45,796 nt of DNA from Deltaproteobacteria bacterium (GTDB taxonomy: Bacteria > Myxococcota_A > Polyangia > JAAYKL01). The stretch's first letter is position 1. The number at the start of each line of letters is the position of its first letter. The notes beneath the pieces are model-generated. The model saw only the letters and a list, made by a program, of their open reading frames with translations, searched no databases and was not told the DNA's origin. The translations under genes and the position numbers were made by a program. Below, one piece after another: positions 18,065 to 26,671 of this stretch. The DNA lies in contig JAUXHN010000009.1 of the NCBI GenBank assembly GCA_030621515.1, positions 1-45,796 of the forward strand. The letters run 5' to 3'.

Positions 18065-18756
18065 CTGGGCCACCCCTCGCCCATCTTCGCGCGGACACGA
18101 GATCGCGCCGCCCGGTCGCCCGAGGCCGCTCGCTCCTCCCTCACAGCCTCGCTCCTGGTCAGATGCAGGCGCCTCCAGATCCGCGCGCGTCGAAGCGCAA
18201 GATCGATCATGCCCACCAGGCACATCACCACCCCCGCCGCCGCGATCAGGGAAAACAGGAGATCCGCCGGGGCCGAGCCCGCACCCGTGGACGAAAATCC
18301 ATGGCCGCCGATTATCTTTATGGATAGCAACGTGAACGCCGCGACTCCCGCAGCGTTCAGAACAAACGAGGAGACCCTTGCGGGTTTTTCTTGGGGGATG
18401 GAAACTGCGGTTTGCCCCACGCCGCGCCGGGCCATGAGAGCCGGAATTACTGCGCCTGCCAGAGCGACAGCGAACAGGGCTCCGAGAAAGGGCAGCAAAA
18501 AGACGATACCTCTGCCGAGGCAACCGTAAAGAGCCGTCGTCGGATCTGGGCGCAGTGTCACCGCATCGAACAGGCCGTGGCGCACCAATTCCACGGTGGT
18601 CCCCGCCAGCCACTCCTTCATCGACACGAACATCGCGGCGCTGACGATCAACACCAGGCCGCCGGTCAGGACCCGCGATCCGGCAAACAGGCCCTCGCGC
18701 GCCGCAGCGGCGATCCTCTCATGAGATGGGGGTACTACACGGCCACCGGTTTCCAT
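18061..18756 (-). CDS. FlhB/YscU-like type III export-gate membrane domain without the C-terminal autocleavage domain
   Basis: PPSHERIAAAAREGLFAGSRVLT (cf. FlhB TxxRxxxARxxGQVxxSxEL), hydrophobic segments, then VGMIDLALRRARIWRRLHLTRSEAVREERAASGDRAARSRVRAKM (cf. LDYxYQRxxxxxxLxMxKxExKxExKxxEGDPxxKxxxR); ends before any NPTH. Confidence 0.6.
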   Translation of the reverse strand: METGGRVVPPSHERIAAAAREGLFAGSRVLTGGLVLIVSAAMFVSMKEWLAGTTVELVRHGLFDAVTLRPDPTTALYGCLGRGIVFLLPFLGALFAVALAGAVIPALMARRGVGQTAVSIPQEKPARVSSFVLNAAGVAAFTLLSIKIIGGHGFSSTGAGSAPADLLFSLIAAAGVVMCLVGMIDLALRRARIWRRLHLTRSEAVREERAASGDRAARSRVRAKMGEGWPR

Positions 18757-18828
18757 GGGTAGAGTCTAGAACGACGGCATCAGACTTGGAAGTAGGGCAA
18801 TGTAGAAAAAGGGCTTATTGGAGGCGCT

Positions 18829-19407
18829 TCAGTGTTTTCCACTCTTCCGATTCTCCAGGTCCTTGGCCGCAGCCAGAGCGACAGCAACCATCTCCTGCTC
18901 GTGAGTCCCGGTGCCGTCGGCGGCCTTTTTCGCTTCGATTCTTTTAACCGATCTGGATATAACGGCTCCTGTAATGGACATGCAGATAAATAGCATAATG
19001 ATAACTGCAAAAACACCTATATATCGCAAGACCAGGGTCCCGAAAATCCAACTCCAGCTGTCTTTCTTGATGACAACAACGGTTTTTCCTTCGAGTTTCT
19101 TTTTGGAAACCGCAATGGAATGCCATTTCAGATTGCCGTAGTCTGTAATCTGTGTAGTTTCCTCTCGCTCAATTGTTTTTATGTCTTTGTGATCCTTCAG
19201 GAGACCTTCATAGAAGTCCACAATTTCGTCGCGAGACATTGCTGTTTTCATCTCTACACGATCTTCTGTCCTGTCGACGACCTCACTTCCGGGAACAACG
19301 GGAACTCCAAGAAAATCCTCTGCCAGGAGAGGCGTTGTAAAGATTGTCAGAAGAGCGACTACGGCAAACATCGTTTTCTTTGTTTTTGCTAACTTCATAA
19401 TGGCCAT
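18829..19407 (-). CDS. OadG-like subunit fused to an N-terminal periplasmic domain
   Basis: Signal peptide, VPVVPGSEVVDRTEDRVEMKTAMSRDEIVDFYEGLLKDHKDI domain, then TM IGVFAVIIMLFICMSITGAVISRSVKRIEAKKA and EQEMVAVALAAAKDL typical of OadG tails; follows oadB2. Confidence 0.6.
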   Translation of the reverse strand: MAIMKLAKTKKTMFAVVALLTIFTTPLLAEDFLGVPVVPGSEVVDRTEDRVEMKTAMSRDEIVDFYEGLLKDHKDIKTIEREETTQITDYGNLKWHSIAVSKKKLEGKTVVVIKKDSWSWIFGTLVLRYIGVFAVIIMLFICMSITGAVISRSVKRIEAKKAADGTGTHEQEMVAVALAAAKDLENRKSGKH

Positions 19408-19408
19408 C

Positions 19409-20551
19409 TCAATCAAACATGCTGATAAACATCCCGGCTGCGGCAGCCGAGCCGATAACTCCAGCCAGATTTGGTCCCAACGCGTGCATTAGCAGATTAT
19501 TGGATTCGTCATATTTTTGACCCTCGGTCTGACAGACTCGTGCTGCCATTGGAACAGCCGAAACCCCCGCCGCGCCGATTATGGGATTGATCTTGGTCTT
19601 GACAAAAAAGTTCATAATCTTGGCGGTCAATATGCCGCCGACTGTACATACCGCGAAGTCGACAAGGCCCAATCCGAAGATCAATAGCGGTTTCCAGGTG
19701 AGAAACTTTTCGGCATGCATTGTGGCGCCCACGGAGAGTCCCAGGAAGATCGTTACGATGTTCATCAAGGCACCCTGCGATGTCCCGGTCAGGCGCTCTA
19801 CAACACCACTTTCCTTCATCAGGTTGCCGAACATGAACATTCCCAGAAGCGGTATGACCGAAGGCACGAGCAACGCGATGATGGTCACAGCTACAATTGG
19901 GAAAAAGATTTTTTCTGTCTGGGAGACCGGTCTGAGCTGACTCATCCTTATCATTCGTTCTTTCTTTGTAGTCAGTAATCGAATGATGGGAGGTTGCAAA
20001 AGCGGGACCATGGCCATGTACGAATATGCCGCCAGCGCATTGGGCCCCAGTAACTGCGGAGCCAGGTGCTGCGTCAAATAGACTGTCGTCGGCCCGTCAG
20101 CGCCGCCGATAATACTGACCGAGGCCGCCTCCTTGAGAGTGAAACCGGCGATCACCGTGCCGGTGAAGGTGATGAACACACCAAGCTGTGCGCCGGCTCC
20201 AATGAGCAGCGACTTGGGATTGGCTATGAGCGGCCCAAAATCGGTCATGGCCCCGAGACCCAGGAAGATGACACAAGGAATCACCTCCCACTCCAATCCA
20301 TAATGGTAGAATATTTGCAGGAGTTGGTCGTGGCCATGGGAATGGCCCATCAGTGGAACCAGCGGGAAATTGACGATGAATATTCCGAAACCGATGGGAA
20401 GAAGCAGCAAAGGTTCAAACTTCTTTGCAATCGCCAGGTATATGAACCCCCCACCAACAACCCACATGATGAGGTATTTCCAACTAAACGTCGGTATTCC
20501 CGTCGTGTAGATTATGCCCCACAACGTATCTAATGCGTCGTATATGCTCAT
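19409..20551 (-). CDS. oadB: Sodium ion-translocating decarboxylase subunit beta, second copy
   Basis: [79 protein letters not shown]. Confidence 0.93.
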   Translation of the reverse strand: MSIYDALDTLWGIIYTTGIPTFSWKYLIMWVVGGGFIYLAIAKKFEPLLLLPIGFGIFIVNFPLVPLMGHSHGHDQLLQIFYHYGLEWEVIPCVIFLGLGAMTDFGPLIANPKSLLIGAGAQLGVFITFTGTVIAGFTLKEAASVSIIGGADGPTTVYLTQHLAPQLLGPNALAAYSYMAMVPLLQPPIIRLLTTKKERMIRMSQLRPVSQTEKIFFPIVAVTIIALLVPSVIPLLGMFMFGNLMKESGVVERLTGTSQGALMNIVTIFLGLSVGATMHAEKFLTWKPLLIFGLGLVDFAVCTVGGILTAKIMNFFVKTKINPIIGAAGVSAVPMAARVCQTEGQKYDESNNLLMHALGPNLAGVIGSAAAAGMFISMFD

Positions 20552-20809
20552 GAACCCTCGAAATCCCTATTTTTTACAATGAGTTGAACTGAATGATGCA
20601 CGAAGACACCTGCTGCTGCTACGCTGGTTGTAATGAAACAATATCTGGATACAAAACAACAAAAATCGCTGTTCATGGCCGTTACAAAACCACCTTTTTC
20701 GCCCAAGGTCAAGCCCCAGACCCGGAAATTCGGCGTGACCGGCGGGTGCTCGCCGGATTCGGCGGGAACAACAGAATTCACACCGAACTTTACGCGACCG
20801 TGGCAAGGG

Positions 20810-21676
20810 TTATTCCAGTAATCGAACGATATCTCTCCACGTCTTTTCGAGGGCAGTCTTTACCTCGGGGATCACCAGGGGAGTCTCCCTCCGGGCGAGG
20901 GCCCTGGGAACTCCTTCGTCGAATGGGACCCTTCCCACCGTATGCGCCCCGCGATTTTTCACCATCTCCTCGATCTCCTCGGTGACCGCCACGCTCAGGT
21001 CGTACTTGTTGACCACCACTGCCGATTCGAGCTTGAAGTGATCGCACAGGTCGAGCATTCGTTTCAGATCGTGCGCCCCGGACGACGACGGCTCCGTGAC
21101 CGCCACCACCAGATCGACTCCACCGACGGCTGGATGGACCGGGCATCCAATGCCGGGCGGCCCGTCGAAGATCGCCAGATCGATGTTGCGCTCCATCGCG
21201 ATGAGTTTTGTATCGGCGCGCACCTTTGCCACCAGTTTTCCCGAGTTGTCCTGCGCAATGCCCAGAGCGCCGTGAACCATGGGCCCCGTCGATGTCTCCC
21301 GGTGGAACAGGGTACCGGCCCTGTTGTTCATAAAAGTGATGCAGTCCTCGGGGCAGACAACACTGCACGCACGACAACCCTCGCAGAGAAGATCGTTCAC
21401 CCTTGCAAGATTATCGATCACCGGAATCGCCTCGTAGCGGCACGCGTTCTCGCATTCGCCGCAACCGGTGCACTTGTTCTCATCGACACGCGCTCTTTTG
21501 CCCGCGAGGAACGGTTCTTCCACGAAATCCTCTCCGTGCATCAGCAACGCAAGGTTTGCCGCGTCCACGTCGCAATCGCCCAGGGCGACAGGCCCCTTCG
21601 CCAGGTGCGCAAAGGCGGCGGTGAAGGAGGTCTTGCCGGTGCCGCCCTTGCCGCTCACCACTACTATCTCCTTCAT
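20810..21676 (-). CDS. MinD-superfamily P-loop ATPase with inserted 2x[4Fe-4S] ferredoxin domain
   Basis: VVSGKGGTGKTSFTAAFAHLA, CTGCGECENACRYEAIPV, CEGCRACSVVCPEDCITF, IFDGPPGIGCPV. Confidence 0.92.
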   Translation of the reverse strand: MKEIVVVSGKGGTGKTSFTAAFAHLAKGPVALGDCDVDAANLALLMHGEDFVEEPFLAGKRARVDENKCTGCGECENACRYEAIPVIDNLARVNDLLCEGCRACSVVCPEDCITFMNNRAGTLFHRETSTGPMVHGALGIAQDNSGKLVAKVRADTKLIAMERNIDLAIFDGPPGIGCPVHPAVGGVDLVVAVTEPSSSGAHDLKRMLDLCDHFKLESAVVVNKYDLSVAVTEEIEEMVKNRGAHTVGRVPFDEGVPRALARRETPLVIPEVKTALEKTWRDIVRLLE

Positions 21677-22542
21677 GGGGATACTCCTTGCGCCAGGGAG
21701 AGCAGGCCCTGAGCCAGCTTCACGATAGAGCTCGCAAACTCGGAACTGTCCTCCATGGGCATTCGCGAGGCGGCGTATGATTCGGCGACCGCGCGATCGA
21801 ACGGGATCTCGGCGAGCACCGGGATCGATCTGGCCTCCAGCAGGGCGCGGGTCCCGTCACCACCAATATCCGACCTGTTGATCACCGCAGCCATTTTCCT
21901 TCCCAGGGCTTTTCCCATCTCCAGCGCGAGGATGAGATCGTGCTCGCCGAAGGGTGTCGGTTCCGTTACCAGCAACACCAGGTCGGCGATCTCCACTGCG
22001 GCCATCGCCGAACAGGAGGTTCCCGGCGGGGCGTCGATTACCACCAGGCGATCGCCATCCGCATTTTCGGTTGACGCTTCCACGACGCCGGAGATCAACG
22101 GAGTGACCCGCGCCTCTCCCACGTCCAGGGTCGCCGAATAGAACTCGAGACCATTCGAGTCGCCGTGCGTGATGGTCCCGATCTCCCGCCCGGTCTCCTG
22201 CAGAAAACCCTCGGGGCAGGCGAGCACGCAGGCGCCGCACCCGTGGCACAGCTCGTCGAAGACGATCACGCTTCCCTTTGCGGAAAGAATCGCGTTGAAC
22301 GCGCAAATCTCCTGGCACTTTCCGTGGGCAGCGCAGGTCCGTCCTTCAAGGGTGGGTATTTTCACGGTGAAACGTTTCTCTTCGATCACATCGGGCTTGA
22401 GGAAGAGGTGTCCGTTCGGTTCCTCCGCGTCCGCGTCCACATATGTGACCGCTTTATTCCCGTCAGCCCACAGCCTCGCGAGACTCGTGGAGATCAGGGT
22501 CTTGCCGGTGCCGCCCTTGCCGCTGGCCACGGAGATGATCAT
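21673..22542 (-). CDS. MinD-superfamily P-loop ATPase with inserted ferredoxin domain (paralogue)
   Basis: MIISVASGKGGTGKTLISTSLARLW, CHGCGACVLACPEGFL, VVIDAPPGTSCSAM. Confidence 0.9.
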   Translation of the reverse strand: MIISVASGKGGTGKTLISTSLARLWADGNKAVTYVDADAEEPNGHLFLKPDVIEEKRFTVKIPTLEGRTCAAHGKCQEICAFNAILSAKGSVIVFDELCHGCGACVLACPEGFLQETGREIGTITHGDSNGLEFYSATLDVGEARVTPLISGVVEASTENADGDRLVVIDAPPGTSCSAMAAVEIADLVLLVTEPTPFGEHDLILALEMGKALGRKMAAVINRSDIGGDGTRALLEARSIPVLAEIPFDRAVAESYAASRMPMEDSSEFASSIVKLAQGLLSLAQGVSP

Positions 22543-22901
22543 CAGTATTTCACGATCTGCATTTGCGTGAGCTGCCCGGCTACCATCTTGTCGAGGGCCT
22601 GCCCCGCGGTGAGACCCTGCGGGGCGTTCCACATCTGAATTCCGAGTCTGCTCAGGGCTTCGTATGCCTTTGGACCGAATCGACCGGCGATAACCGCGTC
22701 CACATTGGCGCCGGACATCGTGGCGGCAGCTCCGGTTCCCGCGCCGTGGGCTGCCTCGACCGATTCATTGTCGATAGTCGAAATGATTTCCCTTGTTTCG
22801 GCATCCACAATGAGGAACACCCCCGCCCGACCGAAGCGGGGATCGATCAGCGTGTCGAGATCCCCGGCGTGTTCCAGTGTGATTGCTACCAGCTTGCCCA
22901 T
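22542..22901 (-). CDS. NifB/NifX-family (dinitrogenase Fe-Mo cofactor biosynthesis-like) protein
   Basis: VAITLEHAGDLDTLIDPRFGRAGVFLIVDAETRE...AAHGAGTGAAATMSGANVDAVIAGRFGPKAYEAL. Confidence 0.88.
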   Translation of the reverse strand: MGKLVAITLEHAGDLDTLIDPRFGRAGVFLIVDAETREIISTIDNESVEAAHGAGTGAAATMSGANVDAVIAGRFGPKAYEALSRLGIQMWNAPQGLTAGQALDKMVAGQLTQMQIVKY

Positions 22902-23300
22902 TCAGTGACCCCCGCAACTATCAGCGTGATCGTGAGCGCACGGCACGATTCCCTTGATGTCACCCCGCAAGTAGGCGTCCAGGACATTCTTGACATTTCC
23001 GATGGCCCCGGTGGCGACCTCTATTCCCATGTTGATGAAAAGGTCGATCGCTCTGGGTCCCATACCTCCCGCCAGGATCACGTTTGCACCCAGATCCCTG
23101 ATGAAGGCCGGCATAACACCTGGCTGGTGGCTGCCGTAGAACGAGTTGCGCTCCACCTTGGACTCCATAACCGTATCCCCTTCTATGCTCACCATGAAAT
23201 AGTATGGACACCTGCCGAAGTGTTGGCTCACCTGCCCGTCGAAACCCTTGTCATCCTCGACGGCGATGGCGATGTACTTTTTGGTTTTCTGTTCGTTCAC
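22902..23300 (-). CDS. NifB/NifX-family protein
   Basis: YIAIAVEDDKGFDGQVSQHFGRCPYYFMV...GVMPAFIRDLGANVILAGGMGPRAIDLFINMGIEVATG. Confidence 0.88.
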   Translation of the reverse strand: MNEQKTKKYIAIAVEDDKGFDGQVSQHFGRCPYYFMVSIEGDTVMESKVERNSFYGSHQPGVMPAFIRDLGANVILAGGMGPRAIDLFINMGIEVATGAIGNVKNVLDAYLRGDIKGIVPCAHDHADSCGGH

Positions 23301-23332
23301 TCTTGTTGCCTCCTTTCAGAAAAAATCGGGAT

Positions 23333-24178
23333 TTACCGATTCGTTTTTTCGTTCCATCCGCGTTCAAGGTTCGCAGCGATCTCCGTGAGCATCAGGGACG
23401 CGGGATTATCCGGCAGATCGACCACCAGCGGCTTGCCCGAGTCTCCCGCCGACACCATGGCGGGGGCGATCAGGATCCTTCCCAGAAACGGAACATCCAT
23501 CTCTTTTGCGGCCCGCTCCCCGCCCCCGGTCTTGAAGAGATCCACCCTGTGACCGCACTCGGGGCAGACAAACCCTGACAGGTTTTCCACGATGCCCAGC
23601 ACCCGCTGGTCCATGTCCCTCACAAAATTGACACACTTGCGCGAGTCCAGCAATGCCACATCCTGCGGAGAAGTGACTATCACCACGCCGTCGGAATCGG
23701 GGATCAGCTGGGCCACGGTCATGGGTTCGTCCCCTGTTCCGGGCGGGCAATCGACTATCAGGACATCGACGCCCTTCCAGTTGCCCTGGCCCAGGAATTG
23801 CCGGATGAGCGAGGACTTTCTGGGACCCCTCCAGGCCACGGGCACCGTGGTGTCCGGAAGAAAAGAGGCGATGGAGAGCACTCGCACTCCGTCTCGAGCC
23901 CTTGCCGGCGCGAGTGTGCCGTCATCGGAGCCGTAGACCCGATAGCCCTCCGTGCCTGTCATCAGGGCCACGTTGGGGCCGTGCAGATCCGCGTCCACTA
24001 TCCCCACTGATTTGCCCATGGCCGCAAATGCGTAGGCAATGTTCACCGAGATGGTGGTCTTGCCCACGCCTCCCTTCCCGCTCATGACCAGGATCTTGTG
24101 GGGCACTTCCGCCATGGCCGTCCGCGCGGCGCTCTCCTCTTGCTCCAGCTTGTGCGACATATTTACATTGCAAGACAT
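23333..24178 (-). CDS. Mrp/NBP35-family P-loop ATPase
   Basis: HKILVMSGKGGVGKTTISVNIAYAFAAMGKSVGIVDADLHGPNVALMTG, LIVDCPPGTGDEPMTVAQLI, ENLSGFVCPECGHRVDLFKTGGGERAAKEMDVPFLGRI. Confidence 0.94.
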   Translation of the reverse strand: MSCNVNMSHKLEQEESAARTAMAEVPHKILVMSGKGGVGKTTISVNIAYAFAAMGKSVGIVDADLHGPNVALMTGTEGYRVYGSDDGTLAPARARDGVRVLSIASFLPDTTVPVAWRGPRKSSLIRQFLGQGNWKGVDVLIVDCPPGTGDEPMTVAQLIPDSDGVVIVTSPQDVALLDSRKCVNFVRDMDQRVLGIVENLSGFVCPECGHRVDLFKTGGGERAAKEMDVPFLGRILIAPAMVSAGDSGKPLVVDLPDNPASLMLTEIAANLERGWNEKTNR

Positions 24179-24180
24179 GG

Positions 24181-24399
24181 CTAACGATTACCCCGGCCGC
24201 GTCCACCCCGGCCCTGGCCCTGTCCGCCGCCACCACCCTGTCCGCGTCCCCGTCCACCACCCCGGGGTTCTCCTCCGCGTCCGATCCCGCGCAGAGGTTT
24301 TTCATTCTGCGCCGTGTCCTTGTCGTCGTTACATTTTCCAAGACCCCTTCCCGTTCTGGGGCCGTCTCCTTGTGGTCCTTTTCCATCAAATCCTGACAT
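24181..24399 (-). CDS. DUF5320-like Gly/Arg-rich small protein
   Basis: MSGFDGKGPQGDGPRTGRGLGKC N-terminus followed by a GRGRGQGGGGGQGQGRGG low-complexity tail. Confidence 0.75.
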   Translation of the reverse strand: MSGFDGKGPQGDGPRTGRGLGKCNDDKDTAQNEKPLRGIGRGGEPRGGGRGRGQGGGGGQGQGRGGRGRGNR

Positions 24400-24446
24400 C
24401 TCATCCTCCTTGAAGCCTATCTCAGTAGGCTCTTGGCCATGTGGCT

Positions 24447-24860
24447 CTAGTTGTTTTCTCTTCGGCCTTTTGGGCCACCCTTGCCTCGACCTCGTCCACC
24501 GCGCCTCGGCCCGAACCATCCGGGGGCGCCCTGCCTGCAACAGCGGGCGACGGGAAGCTCCTCTCCCCGTGCGTATGTCTCCACCAGATCCGATGCGTCT
24601 CCCGCGAGCCCGGCGATAATGCTTATCCCCAGGTTCTGTGCGAGGGGCTCGAATCGACGATTGAAGCCTCCGCACAGGATCAACTCCACGCCGAGATCTC
24701 TCAGCCCGGTCAGGCGGTCGTGCCAGCCGGCGGCGACCAGGGCGATAACGGTTGTTCGATCCACGCGGCCATTCGATATCTCCGCGAGCAGCAACTGGTC
24801 GGCAAAGCCGAATCTGGGCGCCACCCGGGTGCCAAAAAGTGGAACAGCAACCTTCATCAA
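24447..24860 (-). CDS. NifB/NifX-family protein with Gly/Arg-rich tail
   Basis: MKVAVPLFGTRVAPRFGFADQLLLAEISNGRVDRTTVIAL...LGVELILCGGFNRRFEPLAQNLGISIIAGLAGD. Confidence 0.8.
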   Translation of the reverse strand: MMKVAVPLFGTRVAPRFGFADQLLLAEISNGRVDRTTVIALVAAGWHDRLTGLRDLGVELILCGGFNRRFEPLAQNLGISIIAGLAGDASDLVETYARGEELPVARCCRQGAPGWFGPRRGGRGRGKGGPKGRRENN

Positions 24861-24880
24861 ACCTCCTGCCTGGAGTGCAA

Positions 24881-24896
24881 AGCAATGTTGATGCCA
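24881..24896 (-). promoter_or_regulatory. Sigma54 (-24/-12) promoter for the NifX/Mrp/MinD cluster
   Basis: Reverse strand TGGCATCAACATTGCT matches TGGCAC-N5-TTGC[AT] with correct GG-to-GC spacing, about 20 bp upstream of the 24860 ATG. Confidence 0.75.
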
Positions 24897-24972
24897 AAAT
24901 CGCTAACTTATGAATATTTCTGGCCAAACCTCAAAACACGACAATGAATGTTCCAAAACGGGCGGGATAAAT

Positions 24973-25006
24973 GAAACGATAAGTTTCTCCGCTGAAACAT
25001 TGTTCC
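24973..25006. promoter_or_regulatory. Two dyads, candidate enhancer-binding sites
   Basis: GAAAC-GATAA-GTTTC (24973-24987) and GAAAC-ATT-GTTCC (24994-25006), centres about 20 bp apart, roughly 80-125 bp upstream of the sigma54 promoter. Confidence 0.5.
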
Positions 25007-25027
25007 TTTAAATTGAAACACCAGAAG

Positions 25028-25843
25028 CTATTCGCAGTGACCCTCGCCGTCGATATGACCGAGGGTGGAGGTCATGTGGGAGATGAAATCCCACATGTTG
25101 AAGATGTCGAGGCTTCCAACTCCGTAGTTGGAGAGGGTCGTGATGTCGTGATCGGCCAGCTCCGATGCGGTCACTTCGCTGTCGTCGTTCGCGTCCGCGA
25201 GCGCTATTTCGCCGAAGAGCAGGCCCGGCGAGGCGCTCACCGCGTCGTCGTAGAACAGATGATCCCCGTGGATGGTGAGCTGGACTGTTGCCTCGCTCCC
25301 GTCAGCAAGGACAGCCTCCGAGTGACACGGATCGTAGACAGTCTCGGTGTCGAAGCCCCATGCGAAGGTTTTTGTAGAGGCGCCATCGGTGGCCGATCCG
25401 GCCACGTAGACCGAGTAGCCTTCATCGATCATCAGCTGCAAGTCGTCGTCTGTCGCATTTCCCGATACGCTCGAAACGGTGGCCCTTGTGATGCTGTACG
25501 CGGTGCGATCGTAGTGCCCGGTGGAGGCAACGGCCGAGACGATATCGAACGGGCCCTGCATCGTGAGATCCCAGACTCTCATTTCCTGCTCGTCGATGAT
25601 CGGCGACGATCCCTCCTTCGCGACGGTGATCCCACCGAGATTGATCAGGAACCTGTCAAAGGTGACGGCGTACCCGTCCGCGAACTCGGTCGCCGGGATG
25701 CCGTCCTCGATGTACTCTTCCCCCCACAGTTCCAGGCCGAGGGTTCCCGTTGCGCTCTCGTCATCCGAACAGCCGATTCCAATCGACGCCGGCGCGGCAA
25801 GCCCCGCGAGTAAAATGGTCGTTACCGTTTTTGAAAAGTTCAT
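25028..25843 (-). CDS. Lipoprotein of the TonB receptor locus, unknown function
   Basis: MNFSKTVTTILLAGLAAPASIGIGCSDDES lipobox; Asp/His-rich C-terminus. Confidence 0.75.
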   Translation of the reverse strand: MNFSKTVTTILLAGLAAPASIGIGCSDDESATGTLGLELWGEEYIEDGIPATEFADGYAVTFDRFLINLGGITVAKEGSSPIIDEQEMRVWDLTMQGPFDIVSAVASTGHYDRTAYSITRATVSSVSGNATDDDLQLMIDEGYSVYVAGSATDGASTKTFAWGFDTETVYDPCHSEAVLADGSEATVQLTIHGDHLFYDDAVSASPGLLFGEIALADANDDSEVTASELADHDITTLSNYGVGSLDIFNMWDFISHMTSTLGHIDGEGHCE

Positions 25844-25862
25844 TTCTTCTCCTTGCATTGTT

Positions 25863-26654
25863 TCATGGTTGTGGGATCACGCTGTAGTGATCATGTCGTA
25901 CAATGGTCTTTGCCAGCACGTTGTGGGCTTCGTCACCGGGCTCTATGAGGGCGATACCGTCATGGTCGTCATCGATTTCAAGGAAGTCGAGGCCGTCGAA
26001 CAGGGTGTCGTTCTCGTAAGGATCTATGGTGTGGATCCGCAAGGCGAGAGTGGACGAGGTGTTCTCGGTCACATCGAGGGTGAACGGACCTCCCACCATC
26101 CCGGTTCCGTCTTCCACGTCCAGGACAGCTGTGAAATCAACGATGTCGGAGCCTCGCGTGGCCTTGCCCTCTATCACGGCCGTGTGGCCGAGCAACGGAT
26201 CGTTCACGTCGAGGCCGTCCGATTCCAGCGCGGCGCGGAAATACAAGTTGAAACCGTGGTACTCGCCGACCAGGAGATCCGCACGGCCCAGGCTCTGTTC
26301 GACGCCTGCATGTAGATCGAGCACGAAGTCGCCGGTCAGCTCGCCGGTCACCTCCCCTCCCGCAAGGTGGCCGGGGTGTGCCAGGGCCGTCGGGATCAGT
26401 AGTTCCGAGATCCTGCCGGACAGGCCGGCGTGGATCTCCCCCTCGACGGTGAACTCCAGATCCCGGACGGCCAGACGGAAAGTGGAAACCTCAACGGTCC
26501 ACCCCTCATCGTTGACACACGCCACTATTTCATCACCATCGACAACCACCGGCAGGGAGATCAAGGCCGGTTCATCTCCGCCAGGATCGCACACCCCGAC
26601 GATCAGCGCGGCGGCGAGCAGCGCGATGGTGATGATGATTGTTCGTTTCCACAT
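25863..26654 (-). CDS. Lipoprotein of the TonB receptor locus, unknown function
   Basis: MWKRTIIITIALLAAALIVGVCDPGGDEP lipobox; ATG at 26654, in frame within the longer ORF. Confidence 0.75.
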   Translation of the reverse strand: MWKRTIIITIALLAAALIVGVCDPGGDEPALISLPVVVDGDEIVACVNDEGWTVEVSTFRLAVRDLEFTVEGEIHAGLSGRISELLIPTALAHPGHLAGGEVTGELTGDFVLDLHAGVEQSLGRADLLVGEYHGFNLYFRAALESDGLDVNDPLLGHTAVIEGKATRGSDIVDFTAVLDVEDGTGMVGGPFTLDVTENTSSTLALRIHTIDPYENDTLFDGLDFLEIDDDHDGIALIEPGDEAHNVLAKTIVRHDHYSVIPQP

Positions 26655-26671
26655 GGTTCTATTGTCCAATC

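Noticed and set aside
20810-24860. Nitrogenase cofactor (nif) cluster
   Set aside because: NifX-fold and MinD-type proteins are present but no nifHDK, nifEN or radical-SAM NifB; better explained by an ORP-like operon.
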